From an uncultured Brevundimonas sp. (lineage in GTDB: Bacteria > Pseudomonadota > Alphaproteobacteria > Caulobacterales > Caulobacteraceae), in the NCBI RefSeq assembly GCF_947305955.1, contig NZ_CAMZFB010000016.1, positions 1-48,917 on the forward strand: 48,917 nucleotides of DNA, given 5' to 3'. The notes under the pieces are model-generated. The model saw only the letters and a list, made by a program, of their open reading frames with translations, searched no databases and was not told the DNA's origin. Shown here piece by piece: positions 41,462 to 48,917 of the stretch (its first letter is position 1; each line of letters opens with the position of its first letter). A program made the position numbers and the translations under genes.

Positions 41462-43881
41462 GCGGTCTGGTGAGACCGGACGGGTCGGGTTTGCATCTCG
41501 TCGTGGCGGATCGCGGGTTGGGCTTTCTGACCCTGGACCTGCTGTGGCCTTGCGGGCAGGTCGAACCAGACGGTGGTGCCGGTACCGATTTCGCTGTCGA
41601 TGACCATCTGGCCGCCGTGCATCTCGATCAGTGACTTGGTCAGCGCCAGACCCAGACCCGTTCCTTGGGTGGTTTTGGCGTGCTGGTTCTCGACCTGAAC
41701 GAAGGGCTGGGCGAGGCGGGCGATATCCTCTTGGGAAATGCCTATGCCGGTGTCACTCACGGCGATGCGGATATGGCCCGGACGGTCGGTCAGGGGCTTC
41801 ATCTCCACCGTCACCCGCCCGTTGCGCGGGGTAAATTTGATGGCATTGGAGACAAGGTTCAGCAACACCTGTTTCATGCCCCGCAGGTCCACCTCTGCCT
41901 CCAACAGATCGGGCGTTTCCAGCGTCAGGACCTGACCGGCCTCTTCGGCGCGGCCCCGCATCAGGCGCAGAACATCGCGCCCCAGAGCACCAAGGTCGAT
42001 CCGCTCGTAATAGAGGTGCAGCTTGCCCGCCTCGATCTTGGCCATGTCGAGGATGTCATTGATCAGGCTCAGCAAATGCTTGCCCGAGTTATGGATGTCC
42101 GAGGCATAGCCACGATAGCGGCTGTCACCCAAGGGGCCGAACATCTCCTTGGCCATGATTTCCGAGAAGCCGTTGATGGCATTCAGCGGGGTCCGCAGTT
42201 CATGGCTCATATTGGCCAGAAACTCGGACTTGGACTGGCTGGCGGCCTCGGCACGGATCATGGCCGCCTCATATTGTTGGGCGAGGGTGGTCAGGCGGCT
42301 GCGGCTGGCCTCCAGTTCATCGACCGTGCGTTGCAGCTCCTCGGCGGCCTTGCGGCGCTCGCTCTCTTGCTGGCGGATCAGGGTGACGTCGGCCCCGATC
42401 ACCACCGTCCCACCATCGCCCGTGTAGCGCTCCGTCAGCTGCAGCCAGCGTCCGTCGAGCAACTCCACCTCGCGCACGCCGGCGCGGCGTGCCTCGGCAC
42501 GGTGTTCGGACCGGATGGCCTTGGCGGCAATACGGTTCAGTTCGCTCTTGTGCGCCCCGCGATAAAGCGCGGTCGGCGGGAAGTGGAAGGTGTCGGCAAA
42601 GGCCTGGTTCCACATCACCAACAGCCCCTGTCGGTCGAACAGGACAAAGGCGTCCGACACGCTCTGGATGCCGTCGATCAGGCGGTCCTCGGCGGCCTGG
42701 GCACGGGCCTTGGCGCGGCGGGCCTCGGTGATGTCGATGGCGATGCCCATGAAATGCAGCGCCTCGCCATTGATGGGCAAGCTGCGCGATCGGCCCCGCG
42801 CATCGAGCCAGATCACATCGCCGTCGGGCGAGGGAACAGGGAAGGCGGCCTCGAACTGTCCGGTGGTGCGGGCGCGGGCGATGGCCCCTGCGAACTCGTC
42901 CCGGAACAGCGGATGCACGCGGTCGATCATCGCCTCGGTCGTCAGGACCGTACCTGCGGCCAGGTCCAGCATCTTGGCCATATAGTCCGACAGGATGATC
43001 CGGCCCGCTTCCAGATCCCATTCCCAGACCCCGCAACGCGCGGCCTCGACCGCGATGCGGAAACGGCGCTCGGTGTCGGCCCATTCGCGCGTAGCCCGAT
43101 CCTGCCGGAAGGTCCGCAGCGCCAGATAGATCATCAGCGCCAGACCCAGCGCCAGCGGGATTAGCATCAGTCGGGCATCATCGCGCCAACGCACCCACAA
43201 GGCGCGCGCGGGACGATCTGCCACCACCGCCAGCGGGCTGTCCCCCACGCGCACGGCAAGGGTGACGCGGCTCTGCCCTTGCGGATCGGGCAGGACCACA
43301 TGCCGGTCATGGTCGAACAGGGTGTCCGGAAGCTGGCGGGCCTGACGCAGGTCCAGCCGGACCGAAGGGTCACTGGGCACAAGTTCAGGGGCGGGCAGGG
43401 CCGCGGCGATGATCTGGCGGTTGGCGCGGGGGCGGGCCAGATTGATCTTGCCCTCGGCAAGGGTGATGCCGTTGGTGGTGGATGCGCCGCCCGCATGGAC
43501 GGCTAACGGATTTCCGCTGGGGCTGGCCAGAACCAGCACGGCGTCGGGGGCTTCTTTAGCCGCGGCCTCCAGCGCGCTCAGCGTCTTGTCGCCCGCGCCC
43601 GACAGTTCGGCGTCGGCGCGGTCCAGCACACGCTCTAATTGGTTGAGTTTGTATCCGACCTGTTCGGCATAGAGCCGTGCTTCCAGCGCCAGGGCTTGAC
43701 GGTTGCTGGCCTCGATCTCGCGTTCGGGTCTGGATCGGTCCCGCGCCACCAGCAGTAACGCCATGGCGAGGATCATCAGGGCTGTCAGAAACAGGGCGCG
43801 TTCATGGGGGCGTCCCCACAGACCCGGGTGGTCCGTGGAACGGCGTCCCCGACTGTCCTTGCGCCGCTCTGTTCCCCGCAC
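41458..43881 (-). CDS. pleC: PAS-domain sensor histidine kinase of the PleC/DivJ type
   Basis: 807 residues from a GTG at 43881 (GGGAGG upstream). TM ~28-46 and ~237-256 bracket a periplasmic domain of ~190 residues; two PAS domains (~268-385, ~400-505); a coiled linker; DHp with His560 in [20 protein letters not shown] and [17 protein letters not shown]; ATPase boxes [11 protein letters not shown] and GTGLGLALT. The H-box wording and the layout match PleC (842 residues in Caulobacter), which sets DivK phosphorylation and polar development. DivJ has more membrane segments. PleC is my best call; another PdhS-type kinase is possible. Its stop overlaps the metal-sensor stop on the other strand within TTAA. 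Confidence 0.72.
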   Translation of the reverse strand: MRGTERRKDSRGRRSTDHPGLWGRPHERALFLTALMILAMALLLVARDRSRPEREIEASNRQALALEARLYAEQVGYKLNQLERVLDRADAELSGAGDKTLSALEAAAKEAPDAVLVLASPSGNPLAVHAGGASTTNGITLAEGKINLARPRANRQIIAAALPAPELVPSDPSVRLDLRQARQLPDTLFDHDRHVVLPDPQGQSRVTLAVRVGDSPLAVVADRPARALWVRWRDDARLMLIPLALGLALMIYLALRTFRQDRATREWADTERRFRIAVEAARCGVWEWDLEAGRIILSDYMAKMLDLAAGTVLTTEAMIDRVHPLFRDEFAGAIARARTTGQFEAAFPVPSPDGDVIWLDARGRSRSLPINGEALHFMGIAIDITEARRAKARAQAAEDRLIDGIQSVSDAFVLFDRQGLLVMWNQAFADTFHFPPTALYRGAHKSELNRIAAKAIRSEHRAEARRAGVREVELLDGRWLQLTERYTGDGGTVVIGADVTLIRQQESERRKAAEELQRTVDELEASRSRLTTLAQQYEAAMIRAEAASQSKSEFLANMSHELRTPLNAINGFSEIMAKEMFGPLGDSRYRGYASDIHNSGKHLLSLINDILDMAKIEAGKLHLYYERIDLGALGRDVLRLMRGRAEEAGQVLTLETPDLLEAEVDLRGMKQVLLNLVSNAIKFTPRNGRVTVEMKPLTDRPGHIRIAVSDTGIGISQEDIARLAQPFVQVENQHAKTTQGTGLGLALTKSLIEMHGGQMVIDSEIGTGTTVWFDLPARPQQVQGQKAQPAIRHDEMQTRPVRSHQTA

Positions 43882-43912
43882 GACGAAGGCTCCCTCCCCC
43901 AGACCTGCTAGG

Positions 43913-43932
43913 GAAACAACCTAGGCTGTTTC
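43913..43932. promoter_or_regulatory. 20-base near-palindrome upstream of the PleC-like gene
   Basis: GAAACAACCTAGGCTGTTTC pairs 18 of 20 bases across a CCTAGG centre. It starts 32 bases upstream of the kinase GTG and lies between that gene and the stop of the next. No T-run follows on either strand, so an operator is likelier than a terminator. Confidence 0.35.
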
Positions 43933-43976
43933 GCGTAACGCTGTCGAGAGCTTCGCCCTATCGAAGATAACGGGGG

Positions 43977-44597
43977 TCAGGCGACGCGTTCGTCTAGTTT
44001 CACCACGGCAGAGGGCGTCGCATCGGCGGGCTCGGCCAGCTGCGGGCGCTCGGTCGGCAGGGCACGGCGTTGCGGCATGGGCTGGCTGTGGATGCGGCGC
44101 AGGATAGCCTTGGCGGCATCGGCCAGACGGCGCGCTTCGGGCGGGGCATCGCCCGGGGCCTCGTCCACGCTGTCGATCAGTTGGGACAGGACGGACAGCA
44201 TTTCCGGCGCAGCGGCGATAATGCGGGCCTGTTCCTCGATACGTTCGGGCATGCGGTCGTATTCGGCACCCGGAACGCGCCAGCCGCCCCAGTCGGCCTC
44301 GTCGGTCACGACGACCGGATAGCTGCCGGGGAAGGGGTGGTGGGCACAGTCGTTCTGGTCCTGCCACTTGTTGCGGGCGCGCAGGACACGCCAATTCCCC
44401 AGACCCGAGGATGTCGCGCTTTCAGGCAGCTGCAGTTCGTGGCCCTGGAACTCGCGGCCCAGTCCGACCTCATAGGTCACGCGGACCGGCTCGTCGAAGC
44501 CCTTGGCCCACACCGGAATGACCCGTTCGATCTCGGCCCACAGGCCGACAGCCTCGACCCAGACCTTCTGACCTTTTTGAAACTGTGCGCGTGCCAT
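43977..44597 (-). CDS. Unknown 206-residue protein
   Basis: Starts at the ATG at 44597 with GAAGGGG seven bases ahead. I do not recognise the family. The N-terminal half (KGQKVWVEAVGLWAEIERVIP...YEVGLGREFQGHELQLP) has the pattern of small beta domains, with Trp residues in WGGWRVPG; the C-terminal part is helical then Pro/Ala-rich and likely disordered. No signal peptide or membrane segment. The folded leader upstream, which can pair with its ribosome site, suggests regulated translation. Coding bias supports it as real. Confidence 0.75.
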   Translation of the reverse strand: MARAQFQKGQKVWVEAVGLWAEIERVIPVWAKGFDEPVRVTYEVGLGREFQGHELQLPESATSSGLGNWRVLRARNKWQDQNDCAHHPFPGSYPVVVTDEADWGGWRVPGAEYDRMPERIEEQARIIAAAPEMLSVLSQLIDSVDEAPGDAPPEARRLADAAKAILRRIHSQPMPQRRALPTERPQLAEPADATPSAVVKLDERVA

Positions 44598-44690
44598 AAC
44601 CAGCCCCTTCACTCGGGCAGAAACCTAAACGAAAGCCGTTAGCAGGCTCTTGGTAGAAATGGTTACTGCCAAGGTTTGGGGCTGGCTAGA
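44598..44690 (-). promoter_or_regulatory. Folded leader that can hide the ribosome site of the 206-residue gene
   Basis: Read on the minus strand the leader starts with CCAGCCCC (44685-44678) and ends with GGGGCTGG (44607-44600), whose GGGG is the Shine-Dalgarno of the ATG at 44597. Nested inside are AAACC/GGTTT (44677-44673 and 44625-44621), TTGGCAG/CTACCAA (44672-44666 and 44656-44650, one G-U pair) and AGCC/GGCT (44648-44645 and 44637-44634). Such a closed structure suits a riboswitch, thermosensor or protein-binding control. No known class matches. Confidence 0.5.
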
Positions 44691-44713
44691 TTAAAACGCG
44701 GTTATTCAAAGCT

Positions 44714-45124
44714 TTAGCTTTGGGAAATGCTCTCCAGCGCCTCGCCGGCATAGCGTTCCTTAACCTTGACCGACAGGTCGCCCAGAGACACCACGCCCAC
44801 AAGGCGGGTATTCTTGTCGACGACAGGCAGGCGGCGGATACGCGCACGGCTCATCAGGTCGAGAGCGATCTTCAGGTCATCGCTGTCCAGCACGGTGATG
44901 GCGTCGCGTGACAGGAACTCGCTGACGGGGCTGGACGGACCCGCCCCCTTGGAGACGGCGCGGACGGTGATGTCGCGGTCGGTGATGGTGCCGATCAGGC
45001 GGTCACCCTCGACGACCGGCATAAAGCCGAAATCGCCGGTGGCCATGCGTTCGGCAACCTGTTGAAGCGTATCGTCTGGGCGGGCGATATCGACGTCGCG
45101 GCTCATGAGGTCTTTGATCTTCAC
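44714..45124 (-). CDS. Two-CBS-domain protein
   Basis: 136 residues, just a CBS pair. Repeat 1 begins MKIKDLMSRDVDIARPDDTL and repeat 2 SEFLSRDAITVLDSDDL; TDRDITVRAV is the adenosyl-nucleotide-binding motif. The stand-alone pair usually senses AMP/ATP or NAD(H), partnering with an enzyme or channel. The gene is divergent from the KefC-like antiporter, a possible functional neighbour; this is inference. Confidence 0.9.
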   Translation of the reverse strand: MKIKDLMSRDVDIARPDDTLQQVAERMATGDFGFMPVVEGDRLIGTITDRDITVRAVSKGAGPSSPVSEFLSRDAITVLDSDDLKIALDLMSRARIRRLPVVDKNTRLVGVVSLGDLSVKVKERYAGEALESISQS

Positions 45125-45293
45125 AGGCCATCTCCTTGGGATCGATGAAATCAGGGACCTGATGAAAGCGCCGGATTACAAGGTTCGGTTCCTGACGGGC
45201 GCGGTGGGGTGAAACAAATCCGCGTGCGCGCGGTTGTAAGGCTGGCGGTTGTGTGGGCGACTGTCTTTCAACCACGATAGGGGCAGGGCGTAG
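45125..45293. promoter_or_regulatory. Divergent promoter region, CBS protein and KefB/C-type antiporter
   Basis: 169 bases. Plus-strand repeats GCGGTTGT lie at 45230-45237 and 45245-45252, 15 bases apart, about 40-60 bases before the antiporter ATG. GGGGCAGGG precedes that ATG. Nothing further is clear. Confidence 0.35.
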
Positions 45294-47138
45294 ATGGCCA
45301 CCGAGGCAGCATCGTTTGGACTGGGGCACGTTGCGGCTCTGCTTGGGGCGGGCGTCGTCGCCGTGTCGGTGGCCCGCAAGGTCGGGCTGGGCGCGGTGCT
45401 GGGCTATCTTCTGGCGGGCGTGGCTCTCGGGCCGTTCGGGCTGGGGTTGGTGAAAGAGCCCGAGACCATCCTGCATGTGGCCGAATTCGGGGTCGTCATC
45501 TTCCTGTTCATTATCGGGCTGGAGATGCGGCCATCACGGCTGTGGGCGATGAAGGGCGAGATATTCGGCCTAGGCACCGCGCAGGTGGTGCTGAGCGGAC
45601 TGGTTCTCACCGGCATTGCCTATGCGGCGGGCGTGTCCCTGCCGGTCGCCTTTGTGGGGGCGATGGGCTTTGTCATGTCCTCCACCGCCGTGATCATGCA
45701 GATGCTGGAAGAGCGAGGACAGATGGCCAGCGCGGGTGGGCGCCGTGCCGTCTCCATCCTTCTGTTTGAGGACTTGGCCATTGTGCCGCTGCTGGCCATT
45801 GTCGCCCTGATCGGCGCGCATATGGCCCCTGTCGAGACGTCCGGCCCGCCTATGTGGATGACGGCGGGGCTGGCCATTCTGGCAGTGGCGCTGGTGCTGG
45901 TGGCGGGGCGCTATCTGGTCAATCCGTTCTTTGGCTTCCTCGCCCGCAATGGCGGGCGCGAGGTGATGACGGCGGCGGCGCTGCTGGTCGTGACGGGCAC
46001 GGCATGGCTGCTGAATGCGGTGGGCCTGTCGATGGCCATGGGCGCGTTCCTGGCCGGTGTCCTGCTCTCCAACTCGACCTTCCGCCATCAGCTTGAAGCC
46101 GATGTCGAGCCATTCAGGGCCATTCTGCTGGGGCTATTCTTCCTGTCCGTCGGTATGGCGCTGGACCTGTCGGTTATTGCTACAGACTGGAAGATCGTGC
46201 TGGCGGGCCTTGCGGCCTTCATGATCGCCAAGGCGGCGGTGATCTATATTGTGGGGCGGGTATTCCGCGCCTCCCACCGCGAGGCGATCGAGCGCGCGGC
46301 CCTGTTCGCACAGGGGGGCGAGTTCGCCTTCGTCCTCTATAGCGCTGCCGTCACGGCAGGCGTTCTGGACGGTCAGGCCAGTGCCGCCCTGTCGGCCATT
46401 GTCATCCTGTCCATGGCCCTGACGCCGCTGACCACACTGGCCATCAGCCGCCTCCTGCCCAAGGAGACCGGCGTCCGCTTCGAGGATGCCGATGATGTCG
46501 AGGCGGCCAAGGATCTTGTGGGCCGTGTTCTGGTGATCGGTTTTGGCCGCTTTGCACAGGTCGCCTCGCAGCCGCTGCTGGCGCAGGGGGTCGATGTCTC
46601 GATCATCGAAAAAGACATCGAGATGATTCAGGCCGCCGCCAATTTCGGCTTCAAGGTCTATTACGGCGACGGCACGCGACTGGACACCTTGCGGGCCTCG
46701 GGTCTGGAAAAGGCCGAGGCGGTCCTGATCTGCGTCGATGATCAGGAGGCGGCGGACCGGATCGTCGAACTGGTCCACCACGAATTCCCCGGCACCAAGA
46801 TATTCGCCCGCGCCTATGACCGCGGTGCGACCCTGCGCCTGCTACAGGCGGGGGTCGATTTCCAGATCCGCGAGACGTTTGAATCCGCGCTGGTGTTCGG
46901 TGGTGCGGTCCTGCGCGAACTGGGCACGCCCGATGTCGAGATCGAGGAGGTGCTGGAGGATGTCCGTACCCGTGACGCCCAGCGCGTCGATCTGGAACTG
47001 GTCGGCGGACTGGATGCGGGCCGCGCCATGATCCGCGGGAACATGACAACGCCCAAGCCTTCGCCCTATATCAAGCCGGAAAAGGAAGGGCAGGTCTTCA
47101 CCGTTGATCCTGCTGTCTCCCAAGGTCCGGAAAGCTGA
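45294..47138 (+). CDS. CPA2 family cation:proton antiporter (KefB/KefC type)
   Basis: 614 residues. About 12-13 membrane segments (residues ~1-385) with the CPA2 core GAFLAGVLLSNSTFRHQLE; then an RCK/TrkA-N domain (~403-530) with the NAD-binding RVLVIGFGRFAQVA, the IIEKD acidic pair and YYGDGTR. A C-terminal tail follows. Such proteins let K+ out in exchange for H+ under glutathione or nucleotide control. KefC-type gating loops cannot be checked here, so the substrate is inferred from the family. Confidence 0.92.
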   Translation: MATEAASFGLGHVAALLGAGVVAVSVARKVGLGAVLGYLLAGVALGPFGLGLVKEPETILHVAEFGVVIFLFIIGLEMRPSRLWAMKGEIFGLGTAQVVLSGLVLTGIAYAAGVSLPVAFVGAMGFVMSSTAVIMQMLEERGQMASAGGRRAVSILLFEDLAIVPLLAIVALIGAHMAPVETSGPPMWMTAGLAILAVALVLVAGRYLVNPFFGFLARNGGREVMTAAALLVVTGTAWLLNAVGLSMAMGAFLAGVLLSNSTFRHQLEADVEPFRAILLGLFFLSVGMALDLSVIATDWKIVLAGLAAFMIAKAAVIYIVGRVFRASHREAIERAALFAQGGEFAFVLYSAAVTAGVLDGQASAALSAIVILSMALTPLTTLAISRLLPKETGVRFEDADDVEAAKDLVGRVLVIGFGRFAQVASQPLLAQGVDVSIIEKDIEMIQAAANFGFKVYYGDGTRLDTLRASGLEKAEAVLICVDDQEAADRIVELVHHEFPGTKIFARAYDRGATLRLLQAGVDFQIRETFESALVFGGAVLRELGTPDVEIEEVLEDVRTRDAQRVDLELVGGLDAGRAMIRGNMTTPKPSPYIKPEKEGQVFTVDPAVSQGPES

Positions 47139-47144
47139 TACCCC

Positions 47145-48455
47145 ATGGTCAATGTCGATCTCGCCAAGCGTGCCTATGATCATAGCTGGCGACTGGACCC
47201 GATAGTTCGCAGCCTGTTGGACACAGACTTCTACAAGCTGCTGATGCTGCAGTTGATCTGGCGGCGGTTCCGCGATGTGCCGGTGACCTTTACCGTCATC
47301 AACCGCACCAAGACCGTGCGTCTGGTGGATGAGATCGACGAGGCGGAACTGCGCGCCCATCTGGATCACGCCCGCACCCTGCGGTTCACCAACAAGGAGC
47401 TGATCTGGCTGGGCGGTAACACCTTCTACGGGGTGAAGCAGATTTTCACGCCGGACTTTCTGGCGTGGCTGGCGACATATCAACTGCCGGAATACGACCT
47501 GAAAAAGGGCGAGGACGGCCAGTTCCTGCTGACTTTCAGCGGGACGTGGGCCGATGTGACGCTGTGGGAAATCCCCTCCCTGTCGATCATCAACGAGCTT
47601 CGCGCCCGTAAGGCCCTGCGCCGTATGGGGCGGTTCGAGCTGGATATCCTCTATTCCCGTGCCAAGACCAAGCTGTGGGAGAAGATCGAGCGCCTGCGTA
47701 AACTGGACGGCTTGGTGATCTCGGATTTCGGCACCCGCCGCCGCCACGGCTTCCTGTGGCAGGACTGGTGCGTGGCCGCGATGAAGGCGGGGTTGGGCAA
47801 TTCGTTTATCGGCACCTCCAACGTCCTTCTGGCCATGAATAACGACATGGAGGCCATCGGCACCAACGGCCATGAACTGCCGATGGTGGTCGCGGCCATG
47901 GCGGGCGAGGATGACGACGCCCTGCGCGCCGCGCCCTATCGGGTGCTGGAGGAATGGCGTCAGACCTATGACGGCAATCTGCTGATCGTCCTGCCCGACG
48001 CCTTTGGCACCAAGGCGTTTCTGGATGACGCGCCCGACTGGTTGGCCGACTGGAAGGGCTTCCGCCCCGACAGCGCTCCGCCCATCGAAGGCGGCGAGAT
48101 CATCATGGACTGGTGGAAGTCCAAGGGTGTCGATCCAAAGGACCGCCTGCTGGTGCTGGCCGACGGGCTGGATGTCGATACGATCGAAGAGGCTCACAAC
48201 CATTTCAAAGGCCGCGTCCGCACAAGCTTTGGCTGGGGCACCAATCTGACCAATGACTTCCGCGACTGTGCGCCGATAGAGGCCCCCGAACTGACGCCCA
48301 TCTCTCTGGTGTGCAAGGTGACGGCGGCGGCGGGCCGTCCGGCGGTCAAGCTGTCGGACAACCGCGCCAAGGCCACCGGCGATGCCGACGAGGTCGCCCG
48401 CTATCAGCGCGTGTTCGGCGAGGTCGGCCGCGACCAGCGCGACGTGCGGGTTTAA
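47145..48455 (+). CDS. pncB: Nicotinate phosphoribosyltransferase
   Basis: 436 residues, full length. It makes nicotinate mononucleotide from nicotinate and PRPP with ATP, the NAD salvage entry step. [16 protein letters not shown] near 24-39 is the family opening; [11 protein letters not shown] is the substrate loop; the phosphorylated His243 is in GTNGHELP; and [13 protein letters not shown] closes the active site. It begins six bases after the antiporter stop, so the two are probably co-transcribed. Confidence 0.95.
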   Translation: MVNVDLAKRAYDHSWRLDPIVRSLLDTDFYKLLMLQLIWRRFRDVPVTFTVINRTKTVRLVDEIDEAELRAHLDHARTLRFTNKELIWLGGNTFYGVKQIFTPDFLAWLATYQLPEYDLKKGEDGQFLLTFSGTWADVTLWEIPSLSIINELRARKALRRMGRFELDILYSRAKTKLWEKIERLRKLDGLVISDFGTRRRHGFLWQDWCVAAMKAGLGNSFIGTSNVLLAMNNDMEAIGTNGHELPMVVAAMAGEDDDALRAAPYRVLEEWRQTYDGNLLIVLPDAFGTKAFLDDAPDWLADWKGFRPDSAPPIEGGEIIMDWWKSKGVDPKDRLLVLADGLDVDTIEEAHNHFKGRVRTSFGWGTNLTNDFRDCAPIEAPELTPISLVCKVTAAAGRPAVKLSDNRAKATGDADEVARYQRVFGEVGRDQRDVRV

Positions 48456-48541
48456 GGCCCCGCTCACAGCAAACTCAGGAACAGGCCCGTGCGGCGGGCA
48501 TTGATGGGGGTGACCTTCAACGCGAACGGAGCCCCCGTCCC

Positions 48542-48917
48542 ATGTCCGCACTCAAGATCGGCGTCATCGTCGGCAGCCTGTCCAAGGCGTCCATCAACCG
48601 CAAACTGGCCGAGGCCCTGAAGGGGCTGGCCCCCGATGGCGTGTCGTTTGAAGACATCAGCATCGACCTGCCGCTCTATTCGGCGGACTATGACGCCGAC
48701 TATCCGCCCGCAGGCAAGGCGCTGAAAGCGGCGGTCGAAGGGGCCGATGCCATCCTGATCGTGACGCCGGAATATAACCGCTCCATCCCCGGTGGTCTGA
48801 AGAATGCGCTGGACTGGGCCAGCCGCCCGTGGGGCAACAGATCAAGCCTGGCCAGTGCCACGCCGAAGATCGGAACAGCTAAGGGGACACGTAGGGCTTC
48901 GGTCGCACAATAGGGCA
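48542..48917 (+). CDS. NADPH-dependent FMN reductase, N-terminal part (cut and damaged at window end)
   Basis: Starts at the ATG at 48542 and reads the flavodoxin-like reductase family: KIGVIVGSLSKASINRKLA near 5-23 (FMN-phosphate loop), then VTPEYNRSIPGGLKNALDW. It reduces FMN or quinones with NAD(P)H. To about 48838 it is clean. Beyond that the reading breaks from the family: the expected GNNSFAGKPxAVIGASPGxIGTA appears as NRSSLASATPKIGTA, with a TAG stop at 48911, then the window ends. Confidence 0.82.
48841..48917 (+). other. Degraded tail of the FMN reductase gene (probable contig-end errors)
   Basis: The last 77 bases can be read as the rest of the same gene with single-base and short deletions. 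SATPKIGTA matches the order of the family's GASPGxIGTA, and CGTAGGGCTTCGGTCGCACAATAGGGCA, with a base restored at two places, gives an R-S-A-S-V-A-Q-L-G reading like the family's LRSxLA.LG. Loss of frame at an assembly end is the simplest cause; true gene decay cannot be excluded. Confidence 0.5.

Noticed and set aside
48867..48879. AGATCGGAACAGC, one base from the start of a common Illumina adapter
   Set aside because: Flanking bases fit the damaged gene better (KIGTA reading), and the adapter does not continue; kept only as a possible artefact.
1..48917. Insertion sequences, prophage genes, CRISPR arrays, tRNA or rRNA genes
   Set aside because: No transposase, integrase, repeat-spacer or tRNA-like sequence was found in reading either strand.

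Overview
The window reads as one contiguous, high-GC, gene-dense stretch of an alphaproteobacterial chromosome, most likely Caulobacterales and possibly Brevundimonas-like. The placement is an inference. It rests on the order of the cytochrome c maturation operon, degP and glnE, on a PleC/DivJ-type histidine kinase, on TonB-dependent uptake next to a carotenoid-oxygenase/CoA catabolic cluster, and on the base composition. I see no rRNA, tRNA, CRISPR array, prophage or intact insertion sequence. Both ends cut a gene. The last ~80 bases look like a damaged continuation of the final gene, as expected of a contig end.

Region 1 (1-20164) is a catabolic island, mostly on the minus strand. An eight-gene operon runs from 9883 down to the left edge: carotenoid-cleavage-type oxygenase, thiolase, PaaN-like aldehyde dehydrogenase, second thiolase, two acyl/aryl-CoA ligases, nitronate-monooxygenase-like flavoprotein, and a hotdog thioesterase (cut). 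Upstream lie an SDR and a DUF1295 membrane reductase. Divergent from them is a TonB-dependent receptor with its own terminator. Then come a tandem-domain HxlR regulator, a TetR regulator, an alpha-methylacyl-CoA racemase-like CaiB enzyme, another SDR, an acyl-CoA dehydrogenase and an APH-family kinase. Together they suggest uptake of a hydrophobic compound, oxidative cleavage to an aldehyde, oxidation to an acid, CoA activation and beta-oxidation of a branched or hydroxylated chain. The substrate is unknown; a methyl-branched isenoid or apocarotenoid-like compound, or a stilbenoid, would fit.

Region 2 (20289-24281) holds an Rnk/GreA-like protein, an untracked 59-residue Cys protein, a 322-base gap rich in hairpins, and a tight operon of folP, two small membrane transporter-like genes (DUF486 and SMR), thiD and a nucleotidyltransferase-fold gene. 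It ends at a strong bidirectional terminator.

Region 3 (24383-39738) is an envelope and cytochrome block. Two small secreted proteins diverge from a promoter region with two 11-base-phased direct repeats. One of them precedes a PhoP/PhoQ (FeuP/FeuQ)-like pair. Then come an unknown 446-residue protein, ccmI-ccmE-ccmF-ccmH (cycHJKL), a DegP protease, a second two-component pair and glnE. From memory this order resembles feuNPQ-cycHJKL-degP-RR-HK-glnE in rhizobia.

Region 4 (39956-48917) holds an ECF sigma factor with a putative membrane anti-sigma factor and a periplasmic metal-sensor-like protein, a convergent PleC-like kinase, an unknown protein whose leader can fold over its ribosome binding site, a CBS-domain protein, a KefB/KefC-type antiporter, pncB, and a truncated NADPH-dependent FMN reductase.
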